From Tenericutes bacterium HGW-Tenericutes-1 (GTDB lineage Bacteria > Bacillota_I > Bacilli_A > Izemoplasmatales > Hujiaoplasmataceae): 64,000 nucleotides of DNA. Of this stretch, positions 54,525 through 63,732 are shown one piece after another; within the stretch, counting starts at the first letter, position 1; each line of letters starts with the position of its first letter. A program made the position numbers and the translations under genes. The notes beneath the pieces were generated by a model. The model saw only the letters and a program-made list of their open reading frames with translations. It did no database searches and was not told the DNA's origin. Where the stretch lies: NCBI GenBank assembly GCA_002839155.1, contig PGXM01000001.1, forward strand, positions 186,001 to 250,000, given 5' to 3'.

Positions 54525-55844
54525 TTATTCACAATCATCTTCGCATTCTGAACAATGTCCAGAACATTGATGTGCTTCACTTTGAATAGCATCAACGATA
54601 TAACGATAGACTTCTTCTAAAGCAACGGTTTCTTGTGTTCCCGTTTTTGTATTTTTAACATTAACAACATTTTGTGCTAATTCGTCATCGCCCAAAATAA
54701 GAATAAACTTCGGATTGACTCTTTCAGCTTGTTTAAATTGTCCCTTTAAAGGACGGCTAAAGAAATCTGTTTCACAAATTAAACCGCCATGACGGAGTTT
54801 CGTTAAAAGATTCATCGAGGCAACACTCGCTTTATCTCCAAGAGCAATCATGAATACATGGGTATAAGAAGCTGGTTTTTTTTGTTCCATGCTCTCTAGG
54901 GCTAACAATAGTCGTTCCATGCCAAATGCAAAACCAACGGCAGGAAATGCTGGTCCATCTAAACTCTCAACTAAATCGTTATATCTTCCTCCGCCCCCGA
55001 GGGTTGCTTGAGAGCCTAAGGTTGGTAAGTCTGCCTCTAATTCAAAAACTGTGTGGGTATAATAATCAAGCCCTCTAACGAGAGATTCATCAACAATGTA
55101 ATCAATCCCCATTGCATCAAGATAGGCTAATACTTGATTAAAATGGAGTTGATCGGCTTCGTTTAAGGATTTTAATGGTTTAGGAGCATTGATTAAAATT
55201 GGATTGTCATGATCAACTTTACAATCTAAAACCCTTAGTGGGTTTTCTAAATATCGGTGTTGACAATCGGTACATAACCCTTCAACTTGGGTTGATAAGT
55301 ACGCTTGTAACGTCGTACGGTAAGATAATTTGCTTGCTTTATCGCCTAATGAATTGATCTTGACTTTTACATTTTCTAATCTCAATGCTTTTAATAACGT
55401 CACCGCATACCCAATGACTTCAGCGTCTAATCTCGGATCAAAAGAACCCATTGCCTCTGCGCCAAATTGATGAAACTGACGTTGACGACCTTTTTGAGGT
55501 CTTTCATAACGAAACATCGGTCCGATGTAATAATATTTCAGCGGTAGATTTGGGCTTGAATACAATTTATTTTCAATAATACTTCTTACAACCCCAGCCG
55601 TTCCTTCAGGACGTAATGTCACTGAACGATCGCCACGATCTAAGAAATCATAAGTTTCTTTTTTAACAATATCAGTGGTATCACCGACACCTCGGTGAAA
55701 TAACTCGCTAGCTTCAAAAATCGGAGTCCGAATCTCTTGAAAATGGTATAATTTTGAAACAGCCGCGATTACTTCTTCAAGTTGTTGCCAAGCGGCAGTT
55801 TGTTCTGGTAATAAGTCATAGGTTCCTTTAATTTTCGTAATCAT
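54525..55844 (-). CDS. hisS: Histidyl-tRNA synthetase
   Basis: This class II synthetase charges tRNA-His. The 439-aa protein has motif 2 (MFRYERPQKGRQRQFHQFG), the HisA-type LVRGLDYYTHTVFE and motif 3 (AVGFAFGMERLLLAL), then an anticodon-binding domain. Unusually, it ends in a Cys/His/acid-rich tail (HQCSGHCSECEDDCE) with four Cys that is not part of the standard enzyme. No aspS follows, unlike Bacillus. Its SD (AAAGGAG) directly follows a terminator. Confidence 0.96.
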   Translation of the reverse strand: MITKIKGTYDLLPEQTAAWQQLEEVIAAVSKLYHFQEIRTPIFEASELFHRGVGDTTDIVKKETYDFLDRGDRSVTLRPEGTAGVVRSIIENKLYSSPNLPLKYYYIGPMFRYERPQKGRQRQFHQFGAEAMGSFDPRLDAEVIGYAVTLLKALRLENVKVKINSLGDKASKLSYRTTLQAYLSTQVEGLCTDCQHRYLENPLRVLDCKVDHDNPILINAPKPLKSLNEADQLHFNQVLAYLDAMGIDYIVDESLVRGLDYYTHTVFELEADLPTLGSQATLGGGGRYNDLVESLDGPAFPAVGFAFGMERLLLALESMEQKKPASYTHVFMIALGDKASVASMNLLTKLRHGGLICETDFFSRPLKGQFKQAERVNPKFILILGDDELAQNVVNVKNTKTGTQETVALEEVYRYIVDAIQSEAHQCSGHCSECEDDCE

Positions 55845-55862
55845 TTTTTACTCCTTTTTTTG

Positions 55863-55908
55863 AAAAAAATCGTCCTCTTGTCAAGGACGATATCCTCTTT
55901 TTTAGAGG
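55863..55908 (-). terminator. Terminator/attenuator between acpP and hisS
   Basis: On the minus strand a hairpin CCTCT/AGAGG (55894-55908) is followed by ATCGTCCT/AGGACGAT (55869-55891) and seven T residues. It ends acpP transcripts. The hisS SD begins only a few bases later and no hisS promoter fits between. Confidence 0.85.
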
Positions 55909-55933
55909 TGTTAATAAGTGATTTAATTAAGAG

Positions 55934-56194
55934 TTAAGCAAAATATTTTTCGCTAACATGTTCTAAAACAAAGTCAACGAGGTCACTAACGTCTTTCATT
56001 TTCATTGCTGCATCATCAGAGATAGTGACTAAGAATTCACTTTCAATTTGGTTGAATAATTCAAGAGCGTCGAGTGAATCGGCTCCAAAATCGTCTGCCA
56101 AAGCAGCAGTTAAAACAACTTTCTCTGCTTTTACGCCGAGTTCTTGAACGATAATTTCTTTAATTTTGTCAAATACTACTTGTTTCTTATCCAT
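55934..56194 (-). CDS. acpP: Acyl carrier protein
   Basis: This 86-aa protein carries the phosphopantetheine site GADSLDALEL (modified Ser) in the typical four-helix ACP fold. The ATG at 56194 follows TTGGAGGAATTATC; the longer frame upstream covers the promoter. ACP usually lies in fatty-acid clusters; here it is alone between dtd and hisS with a near-consensus promoter. Confidence 0.96.
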   Translation of the reverse strand: MDKKQVVFDKIKEIIVQELGVKAEKVVLTAALADDFGADSLDALELFNQIESEFLVTISDDAAMKMKDVSDLVDFVLEHVSEKYFA

Positions 56195-56237
56195 GATAAT
56201 TCCTCCAAGAATTTTTTTTGATGTTACTATATGTAAG

Positions 56238-56266
56238 ATTATATTATTAAACACTTTTAAAGTCAA
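56238..56266 (-). promoter_or_regulatory. acpP promoter
   Basis: On the minus strand, TTGACT (56261-56266) and TATAAT (56238-56243) are 17 bp apart, close to consensus, 43 bp upstream of the start. It probably also feeds hisS. Confidence 0.85.
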
Positions 56267-56286
56267 ACAATATAAGAATACATTGC

Positions 56287-56733
56287 CTATTTTTTGCTCT
56301 CTAAAATAATTGTGCACGGACCGTCATTGATGAGTTCAACGTCCATGTTCGCCCCAAATATTCCGGTTGCGACAGGAATATTATATTTATGTGTGATTAA
56401 ATCAATCATTAACTCGTAAAGGGGTATCGCAATTTCAGGTCTTGCAGCTTCTGTAAAAGAAGGCCTATTTCCATCAACTGTAGTGCCATATAGCGTGAAT
56501 TGGGATACCAGAAGAATGGAACCAGACATATCGGTAATTGATTTATTCATCTTTCCTTGATCATCTTCAAAAATCCGTAGATTAGCGATTTTCCTGGATA
56601 AATACTCAGCATCCTCTATCGAGTCATCACTTTTAATTCCAAGCAAAATCATGTAGCCTTTATCGATTGATCCGATCAATTGATGATCCACTTTAACAGA
56701 TGCTTTTTTAACCCTTTGAACAACAGCTTTCAT
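56287..56733 (-). CDS. dtd: D-aminoacyl-tRNA deacylase
   Basis: Dtd clears D-amino acids (and Gly) wrongly attached to tRNA. The 148-aa protein has MKAVVQRVKKASVKV, the active-site SQFTLYG and NRPSFTEAA, and the GIFGANMDVELINDGPCTI end. Its start overlaps the rel stop (TAATG). It is the last gene of recJ-apt-rel-dtd. Confidence 0.96.
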   Translation of the reverse strand: MKAVVQRVKKASVKVDHQLIGSIDKGYMILLGIKSDDSIEDAEYLSRKIANLRIFEDDQGKMNKSITDMSGSILLVSQFTLYGTTVDGNRPSFTEAARPEIAIPLYELMIDLITHKYNIPVATGIFGANMDVELINDGPCTIILESKK

Positions 56734-58919
56734 TAGGCAATCCTCTCAATCGAAAATATTCCTCTGATTTTAGAAATATTCGCTAATATTTGATCAAGTT
56801 CGATAACAGAACCAACCTCTAGTTTCATTTTGATGATGCCTTCTTTTGAGCGGTTGACCTGTGCAGAAACTTGATTTATCTTTCCTTTTGATGAGGTTGC
56901 AGCATTAATAATTTCTGCTAAAACGTTGTCGCGGTTGATAACTGTAATCTTAATTTGAGTTTCATATTTTCTTAAAGCATTATTACCCCAGAAAACATCA
57001 AGTAATCGTTCTTTTTCAAACGTCTGAACATTCTTACATATTTTCCGGTGTACGACGATTCCCGTCCCTTTTGTGATAAACCCAATGATTTCGTCGCCTA
57101 ATACAGGCGTACAACAATTTGCCAGTTTAACCGATGGATTCGTCAAACCTTCAACGACAATATTCACATCTGAATGTAGTGTCCTAAGTTTCCCTTGACG
57201 CTTGGCTTCCGGAACTTTATTGATTGAATCAATGAGCATATCTTCGGTAATGGTTTCTTTACCTGTAATTGCATTAATAACCGTAATCGGAGATATTGTA
57301 TTTTTTCCAATTTCATAGTATAAATCTTCAATATTTTTGACGCCTTTTGTTTCAAATAACTCTTTACATTGTTTATCCGTCAAGGTTAAAATGATATGAC
57401 GAGATTGAATTTCTTTTTCTAAATCGTCTTTACCTTGTTCAACTAATAGATCACGACGTTGACGATTCAAGAAATTCTTTATTTTACTTCTAGCATTACT
57501 TGTTTTAGCTATTTTTAACCAGTTGTCGTTGGGACCAACAGCATTTTGTGACGTTTTAATTTCAACGACATCGCCGGTTTTTAAAGTATAATCAAGCGGA
57601 ACGATTTTTCCATTGACAATTGCCCCAACCGTTTTTTCACCGACACGAGTGTGAATTCTAAATGCGAAATCTAAAGGTGTTGCTCCAACAGTTAAGTCGA
57701 TGATATCGCCATTTGGCGTAAAGACATAAACATTGGCATTTAAAATATCGTCTGTGAAAATATTTAAGATTTCTTCATCAGAATTGGATTCTTCAGTATA
57801 TTTAATTAATTCAGAATACCATCGCAATTTTGATGAAATAATATCTTCAATATTTTTACGACTCTGACCCTGACTTTCTTTATATGCCCAGTGAGCAGCA
57901 ACCCCTTTTTCGGCAATTTCATCCATTTGCTTAGTCCGAATTTGAATCTCATAGATTTTTCCATGATAAACAACGGTGGTATGAAGCGATTGATACATAT
58001 TGGGTTTTGGCATCGCGATATAATCTTTAAATCTACCCGGAACTGGAACAAACTTAGAATGAACGATTCCAATCGCTCGGTAACAATCACTGATGGTTTC
58101 AACAATGATTCTTAAAGCGAGTAAATCGTTGATTTCCTCAAATTCTAAATCCTTAATATGCATTTTCCGATAAACGGAATAGATATTCTTAATTCGGCCG
58201 TTAATGTTAAATAGTTGGAATCCCTCGGTTTTTAGTAAAACTTCCAACTCTTTTTGCATCAGTTTTATATCAACTTCACGATTGCCTTTTTTATCTTTAA
58301 TTTGCTTGGCAATTTCCAGGTAATCTTCGTTATATAAATACTTGAAAGCCAAATCTTCAAGTTCTGCTTTCATTCGGTACATACCGAGTCGATGAGCAAT
58401 TGGTGCGAAAATATCTAATGTTTCACGACTGATACGAACTTGTCTTTCATAATCTAAATGCGATAAAGTACGCATATTATTTAAACGGTCTGACAATTTA
58501 ACAAAGATAACACGAATGTCTTTAGCCATCGCTAAAACCATTTTTTGATGGTTTTTCACTTGTTCCGAAGCTTTTGAACCTTCATAATGCAGTAAATGTA
58601 ACTTCGTTAATCCTTCAACGATATCCGCAACTTCTTCACCAAATAACGTTTTTAAATCAGAATATTTCGTATCGGTGTCTTCTAACAAGTCATGCATCAA
58701 TCCGCTTGCAATCGTCGATGGATCCACTTGGTATTCGGCGAGGGTACAAGCGACTTGAATTGGATGAATAATATATGGTTCACCAGATTTACGTAATTGT
58801 CCAGCGTGTTTTTCATAAGCAAAATCGAACGCCTTTTGAATAAATTCAAGGTGTTCGGGTCTGGTTAAATATGAAGATATGGCGTTCTGTAACGGCTTAA
58901 AAATGTCCGCTTTGGTCAT
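56733..58919 (-). CDS. rel: Bifunctional (p)ppGpp synthetase/hydrolase Rel
   Basis: Rel sets stringent-response alarmone levels. The 728-aa protein has an HD hydrolase domain (AGQLRKSGEPYIIHP, HDLLEDTD), a synthetase domain (RFKDYIAMPKPNMYQSLHTT), TGS (VYVFTPNGDIIDLTVG), a zinc-finger-like region (NCCTPVLGD) and ACT. Conserved HD residues are intact, so both activities are expected. The ATG at 58919 follows GGGAGGCG; a TTG five codons earlier overlaps the SD. It lies between apt and dtd as in Bacillus. Confidence 0.96.
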   Translation of the reverse strand: MTKADIFKPLQNAISSYLTRPEHLEFIQKAFDFAYEKHAGQLRKSGEPYIIHPIQVACTLAEYQVDPSTIASGLMHDLLEDTDTKYSDLKTLFGEEVADIVEGLTKLHLLHYEGSKASEQVKNHQKMVLAMAKDIRVIFVKLSDRLNNMRTLSHLDYERQVRISRETLDIFAPIAHRLGMYRMKAELEDLAFKYLYNEDYLEIAKQIKDKKGNREVDIKLMQKELEVLLKTEGFQLFNINGRIKNIYSVYRKMHIKDLEFEEINDLLALRIIVETISDCYRAIGIVHSKFVPVPGRFKDYIAMPKPNMYQSLHTTVVYHGKIYEIQIRTKQMDEIAEKGVAAHWAYKESQGQSRKNIEDIISSKLRWYSELIKYTEESNSDEEILNIFTDDILNANVYVFTPNGDIIDLTVGATPLDFAFRIHTRVGEKTVGAIVNGKIVPLDYTLKTGDVVEIKTSQNAVGPNDNWLKIAKTSNARSKIKNFLNRQRRDLLVEQGKDDLEKEIQSRHIILTLTDKQCKELFETKGVKNIEDLYYEIGKNTISPITVINAITGKETITEDMLIDSINKVPEAKRQGKLRTLHSDVNIVVEGLTNPSVKLANCCTPVLGDEIIGFITKGTGIVVHRKICKNVQTFEKERLLDVFWGNNALRKYETQIKITVINRDNVLAEIINAATSSKGKINQVSAQVNRSKEGIIKMKLEVGSVIELDQILANISKIRGIFSIERIA

Positions 58920-58936
58920 TTTTTCGCCTCCCAACT

Positions 58937-59449
58937 TTAGTATTTAATCAAAACTTTTACTGGGAATCCTTTGAGTCTTTCTCTTCCTTTAAGTTCGACT
59001 AATTCAATTAAAAATCCTAAACCAACAACGATTCCTCCAGCAGCTTCGATTAATTTTATCGTCGCTTCCATCGTTCCACCCGTTGCGAGTAAATCGTCGA
59101 TGATCACAACTTTTTGACCAGGTTTTATCGCATCTTTATGCATAGCGAGCGTATTTTTACCATATTCTAAATCATAATCATATTGAATCGTTGCTCTGGG
59201 CAATTTTCCCGGTTTACGCACTGGGATAAACCCAACACCTAAAGCATAGGAAACGGGTGAACCAAATATGAAACCTCTAGCGTCGGGTCCGACGACTAAA
59301 TCAGCGGCTTGTTTTTTCGCAAAATCAGCTAATTCATTTATGGCATAACGATAAGCTTCGCCATCACCAATCAACGGAGTGATATCTTTAAACTGAATTC
59401 CAGGCAGTGGAAAATCTGGTACATTGGTTATAAATTTTTCTAAGTTCAT
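58937..59449 (-). CDS. apt: Adenine phosphoribosyltransferase
   Basis: Apt salvages adenine to AMP with PRPP. The 170-aa protein has the PRPP motif [14 protein letters not shown] and [18 protein letters not shown] plus RKPGKLP. The length is standard. Its SD (GGAGG) is inside the end of recJ, 1 bp away, so the two are coupled. Confidence 0.97.
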   Translation of the reverse strand: MNLEKFITNVPDFPLPGIQFKDITPLIGDGEAYRYAINELADFAKKQAADLVVGPDARGFIFGSPVSYALGVGFIPVRKPGKLPRATIQYDYDLEYGKNTLAMHKDAIKPGQKVVIIDDLLATGGTMEATIKLIEAAGGIVVGLGFLIELVELKGRERLKGFPVKVLIKY

Positions 59450-59450
59450 A

Positions 59451-61553
59451 TTAAACCTCCAATAAGTTTACAAAATGTTTTTTAAGATATATATAAGGAT
59501 TGTCTATGTAGAAATCATAGGCTGATTTCATTTTCTTCAAATAGCGATAGGTGTCTGAATCATCAAGGCTCTTTTTAATGCCTGTTTGTTTTAATATTTT
59601 GATTGAATTATCAATGCATTCAATCAATCCGATTTCACAAAATACTTTCAGTGCCATTTCAACAAGCCAAGGGTTCCCACCAATGAGTGGATAGAGTTGG
59701 TGCCGCTCAATCGATAATTTATTTTGAATTAACCGGTAGATGGGTGCAAGGTAATCTTTTGAAAGTAGTTTGTTAATATAATTGGCTTTTTTAAAGGGAC
59801 CGATAACAATCGTTAAAGGGCTTAAAGGTTGTTCGATTTTTTGGTTATCGAGATGGGTCTCAATATAGGAATCGTCAATCACCAAAGATGTTGGACTTTG
59901 AAGCGTTGGCAAAAGCGTGTTTTCTTGATAATTACGCCAATCCAACAATTGAAAGTCCTGACAACGTAAATCTTTAATCAAGATTTGTAATGATTCTTTT
60001 GATTTCCATTGGTTGATGCTTAATCCTCCGACTATGTCGATGACATCGCCAGGTTCTAGTAAATAATAGTAATCAAGATGGTTGAAAATGATTGCTTCAA
60101 AAGATTTAAAGTCATCTTGCACTAACAATTTCGTATGTTTTTGCGCTAAAATCATTTTTGACACAACGACGAGATGACTGAATAGATAAGCCCCCGTAAA
60201 AAATGAGTATTTTTCTAATTTTTTGACGGTCGATAATGATGTTTCAGAGATTTTTAATTCCATATCAATCGTTAATATCGGCTGCGATGATGTTTTTGAA
60301 AAACTGTTCAATCGTTTAATGAGTTCTGGAATTTTTCCCGCTTCAATGGTTAATCCAGCTGCTTGAGAGTGTCCCCCATATTTAACCAGTAAATCGGATG
60401 AAGCGTCCAGCATTTCCAAGATGTTGTCTTGACCAAATGCTCGACAAGAACCTTTGCCAATGCCTTCTTCATCAATATTAATAACAATTGTCGATTTTTG
60501 ATATTTTTCAGCGATTTTTTGAGCACAAATTCCAATGATACCTTCATGAAGTTCTGTACTCGCGATGACTAAAACGTTGTTTTCAATATTCATAACTCGT
60601 TCGCAGGTAATAAATGATTCTTCAGTTAAATCTTTTCTAGTGGAATGATTTTGTTCAATATCCAAGATTAATCGGTTTGCTTCTTCATCAGAATCAGTGA
60701 TTAACAATTGAACTGCATCTTTTGCTTTCCCTAAACGACCACTACTATTAATCTTTGGTGCAATTTTAAAAGCAATTGCCGTTTCATTCAATTGATCTAA
60801 ATGAGAATGTTGAATCAGTTTTTTCAACCCCGGATGCGTTGTTTTTTGGAATTGCTTTAATCCAAGATTCACTAGCGCTTGATTTTCATCTTTTAAAGGC
60901 ATTAAATCCGCGATAGTTCCGATCATAACTAAATCCAAAAGTTCATCTAAATCGTTGTCTAAAACTGCGACAGCGAGTTTATAAGCTACCGCAACACCTG
61001 CCAATTCTTTCCACGGATAATGATTGCTTATCTTCGCATGAATAATGGCGAATGCTGGAGGGAGTATGCCTTTTTGTTCATGATGGTCGGTAATGATACA
61101 ATCAATGCCTGCTTTTTGAAGCTTTTCGACTTCATCGATACAGGTAATGCCATTATCTACCGTTATTACGAGTTTATAGCCTTTTTGAATGATATCATCA
61201 ACCGCTTTGAGATTTAATCCATATCCATCAGAAAAGCGGTCAGGAAGGTCATAATGAATGTTTGCATTGAGTTTTTTTAATGCGCGATATAAAACACTGA
61301 TGGCGGTGATGCCATCGCAATCATAATCTCCATAGATGATGATGGGATCATTTAGAGATATCGCCAGTAAAATTCGGTTGACGGCTTTTGTCATGTCTTC
61401 TAGTAAAAACGGATTATGTAAACTTTCTTTTCCCATGTTAAAAAAATGGTCTGCATCTTCGATGCCCCGGTTTTTTAAAATATGGTTAAAAATGTCTTGG
61501 TCAGCGACAATTCCATCCACTGACAACTCCCACCCGTATTTTGCTTTTAACAT
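59451..61553 (-). CDS. recJ: Single-stranded DNA exonuclease RecJ
   Basis: RecJ degrades ssDNA 5' to 3' in recombination and repair. The 700-aa protein has the DHH motifs [20 protein letters not shown] and ITDHHEQKG, then [10 protein letters not shown] and the DHHA1 motif ([14 protein letters not shown]). A C-terminal part (about 530-700) resembles the extra domain of Bacillus-type RecJ. It is the first gene of recJ-apt-rel-dtd. Confidence 0.95.
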   Translation of the reverse strand: MLKAKYGWELSVDGIVADQDIFNHILKNRGIEDADHFFNMGKESLHNPFLLEDMTKAVNRILLAISLNDPIIIYGDYDCDGITAISVLYRALKKLNANIHYDLPDRFSDGYGLNLKAVDDIIQKGYKLVITVDNGITCIDEVEKLQKAGIDCIITDHHEQKGILPPAFAIIHAKISNHYPWKELAGVAVAYKLAVAVLDNDLDELLDLVMIGTIADLMPLKDENQALVNLGLKQFQKTTHPGLKKLIQHSHLDQLNETAIAFKIAPKINSSGRLGKAKDAVQLLITDSDEEANRLILDIEQNHSTRKDLTEESFITCERVMNIENNVLVIASTELHEGIIGICAQKIAEKYQKSTIVINIDEEGIGKGSCRAFGQDNILEMLDASSDLLVKYGGHSQAAGLTIEAGKIPELIKRLNSFSKTSSQPILTIDMELKISETSLSTVKKLEKYSFFTGAYLFSHLVVVSKMILAQKHTKLLVQDDFKSFEAIIFNHLDYYYLLEPGDVIDIVGGLSINQWKSKESLQILIKDLRCQDFQLLDWRNYQENTLLPTLQSPTSLVIDDSYIETHLDNQKIEQPLSPLTIVIGPFKKANYINKLLSKDYLAPIYRLIQNKLSIERHQLYPLIGGNPWLVEMALKVFCEIGLIECIDNSIKILKQTGIKKSLDDSDTYRYLKKMKSAYDFYIDNPYIYLKKHFVNLLEV

Positions 61554-61579
61554 TTATTTCACCAATTTCCTAACAATCT

Positions 61580-61607
61580 ATTATATCGAAAAAGATAAAA
61601 ATATCAA
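61580..61607 (-). promoter_or_regulatory. recJ operon promoter
   Basis: On the minus strand, TTGATA (61602-61607) and TATAAT (61580-61585) are 16 bp apart, 27 bp upstream of the recJ start. Confidence 0.65.
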
Positions 61608-61627
61608 AGGGTATCTATAAAAATATC

Positions 61628-62449
61628 TTATTGAAATTTCAAAGAAATATCTAATGAATCATAGGAGTGTGTTAATGCGCCCACAGAGATATAATCAACG
61701 CCAGTTAATGCAACATCTTTAATTCTTTCAAGTGACATGTTTCCACTCGCTTCAAGTAATTTTTTATGGGCCGTAATTTTGACACATTCAGCCATCATAG
61801 GACAACTCATGTTATCGAGCATAATGATATCGGCCTCGGTATTTAATGCTTCTTTCAATTGCTCGATAGATTCAACTTCGACTTCAATTTTGATTGAATC
61901 AGCAATTTTATTTTTAAGAATAGATACTGCTTTAGTGATAGAACCAGCGGCTTGAATATGATTATCTTTAATCATTGCCATTTCTGATAAATTCATCCGG
62001 TGATTCGTTCCACCGCCATCTTTCACCGCTTGTTTTTCTAAAATGCGTAAATTGGGGGTTGTTTTTCTTGTATCTAATATTTTGGCATTTGTCCCTACAG
62101 TTTGTGATACAAACAAATCAGTTAACGTTGCAATACCGCTCATGCGTTGCATGAAATTTAAGGCGACGCGTTCTGCTTTTAAAATCGAACTTGATAGCCC
62201 TGAAACTCTGGCGATAATATCCCCTTTTTTAACCCGTGATCCATCTGGCATAAAAACATTAAATTCAAGGGATGAATCGACTTGCTTAAACGTTTCATAA
62301 GCGACGGTCACACCTGAAATGATTCCTGAAGCTTTAGCGATAAATAGAGCGATTGATTGTTCGTTTTTAAACAAATTATCAGTGGTAATATCGCCACTAG
62401 GCATATCTTCTTTAAGTGCATTTTGGATAATTGTTGTGAGATCATTCAT
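61628..62449 (-). CDS. nadC: Nicotinate-nucleotide pyrophosphorylase (quinolinate phosphoribosyltransferase)
   Basis: NadC makes nicotinate mononucleotide from quinolinate and PRPP. The 273-aa protein has DTRKTTPNLRILEKQAVKDG, HRMNLSEMAMIKDNHI and the C-terminal VDYISVGALTHS. nadA and nadB are not nearby, so quinolinate may be made elsewhere or imported. It starts 2 bp after a gene for a Fic-like/winged-helix protein, so the two are an operon. Confidence 0.96.
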   Translation of the reverse strand: MNDLTTIIQNALKEDMPSGDITTDNLFKNEQSIALFIAKASGIISGVTVAYETFKQVDSSLEFNVFMPDGSRVKKGDIIARVSGLSSSILKAERVALNFMQRMSGIATLTDLFVSQTVGTNAKILDTRKTTPNLRILEKQAVKDGGGTNHRMNLSEMAMIKDNHIQAAGSITKAVSILKNKIADSIKIEVEVESIEQLKEALNTEADIIMLDNMSCPMMAECVKITAHKKLLEASGNMSLERIKDVALTGVDYISVGALTHSYDSLDISLKFQ

Positions 62450-62451
62450 AG

Positions 62452-63540
62452 TTATTCTCCTAAGTCAAAATTCATTTGTTTTAAAATTGATTTTTTTGAT
62501 TCTTTTTGATAAAGTTTCGTCCATTTAGCACTTCTACCTTTACCAAGTGGACGGATCTTGTTTTCATCTTGCATCCGTTTCAATGTACGATTGATGGTTG
62601 AATCAGAAATGAGAGGATGTTTAAGTCTTATATCTTCTTTAGAGAAGATTTGATTTAGTTTATCAATCGTGTTTTCGATATAATCGGATTTTGAAATTTC
62701 TAAGGAAGACTCATATTGATAATCTCTAGCCATTTCTTCAAGTTCATTATAAAGTTCATAATGTATCCGTAACATTAAACGGTGTATTGGATTGATTTCA
62801 GAGTAACCGTCTTTCCAATTCATTTTCGAAAAATCTTTTGCGGTATTATACTCTTTTAAGTTTAACAAAAGTTTACCAAAAAAGGATACATATTGCGTTG
62901 CATTAATGCCATCTTGCATACAAATAATATAATAAATCAAGATAGAAACAACGTCAGAATCTGGAATTTTATAAATATCCATATTCATGAAATCGACCAT
63001 AAAATTTAAGTTAACATAACTGAGTTCATACTCATTAGCGCGTCTAATAGATGAATATAAGGCTATCATTTGTTCTAAAGATTCTCTTTTTGAAATTGAC
63101 TCAACAGAAAGCAATGAGTGTTTAACTCTTTCAAGTTTATTATAGGACAATTGATCTTTGGTGTAATAATCTTTATAGAGCAATAAGACGAGGTTATGAA
63201 TCTCAGTGACCGTGAGTTCAAACGGCGTTCTTCTTGGAGCGTGAACAATATTGAAGACTTCTAAGATGTTCTTATAAAGTGTTTCCGCTTTATTTTTCGG
63301 TCTTGTAGAATCGAGTTGTAATGATTTTAATCTGGATTCAGGTATTTTTAAATCCGTGTAAAAGCAGCGATAAAAACTATACGCTTCAAGGGTTGTTAAT
63401 TGCTTGGATAAAAACTCATAATCGTCTTTAAATAATTCGTTATAATGTTGGTTTTTTCCAATCTCGCGGTAAAGACGTAACGACTGAATAATGACATCAT
63501 TAGGGATTTGTTTTTTTGTAATATTTTCTAAACATTTCAT
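62452..63540 (-). CDS. Fic-like protein with degenerate active site and C-terminal winged helix
   Basis: This 362-aa protein is not confidently assigned. A helical core (about 90-275) follows the order of a Fic domain; the end KEYNTAKDFSKMNWKDG resembles the tail of Fic proteins. At the catalytic loop, where HPFxDGNGR is expected, it has VNLNFMVDFMNMDIYK, so AMP transfer is unlikely. The C-terminus (about 290-342, SDSTINRTLKRMQDENKIRPLG) looks like a winged helix as in Fic regulators. The ATG at 63540 is well spaced from AGGTG. Coupling to nadC suggests a regulator of NAD synthesis; this is inference. Confidence 0.6.
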   Translation of the reverse strand: MKCLENITKKQIPNDVIIQSLRLYREIGKNQHYNELFKDDYEFLSKQLTTLEAYSFYRCFYTDLKIPESRLKSLQLDSTRPKNKAETLYKNILEVFNIVHAPRRTPFELTVTEIHNLVLLLYKDYYTKDQLSYNKLERVKHSLLSVESISKRESLEQMIALYSSIRRANEYELSYVNLNFMVDFMNMDIYKIPDSDVVSILIYYIICMQDGINATQYVSFFGKLLLNLKEYNTAKDFSKMNWKDGYSEINPIHRLMLRIHYELYNELEEMARDYQYESSLEISKSDYIENTIDKLNQIFSKEDIRLKHPLISDSTINRTLKRMQDENKIRPLGKGRSAKWTKLYQKESKKSILKQMNFDLGE

Positions 63541-63558
63541 TTTCATCACCTGAAAAAC

Positions 63559-63579
63559 ATTATACAATATCAGTATAAT
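63559..63579. promoter_or_regulatory. Inverted repeat at the Fic-like/nadC promoter
   Basis: ATTATAC and GTATAAT form a perfect 7-7-7 inverted repeat. Its left arm contains the minus-strand TATAAT (63559-63564) about 19 bp upstream of the start. A protein bound here would block the promoter. The rest of 63580-63690 is AT-rich with no clear feature. Confidence 0.5.
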
Positions 63580-63684
63580 ATTTGATATAGTTTATAGTAA
63601 AAAAAAATATAAAATATTCGATTAATCATAATCATTTTAAAGAATATGAGTATATTTAAGTAATGATATCGCATTTTTTCGTTT

Positions 63685-63717
63685 CAAAAAGAAAACCGCG
63701 ATTGCTTCGCGGGTTTC
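63685..63717 (-). terminator. Terminator of the right-edge gene
   Basis: On the minus strand a CCGCGA/TCGCGG stem (extended by A-T pairs) is followed by TTTTC and TTTTTG. Confidence 0.75.
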
Positions 63718-63732
63718 ATTGAATTAAGAATT

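Noticed and set aside
55845-55933. T-box leader for hisS
   Set aside because: No T-box sequence and no specifier stem; only two simple hairpins.
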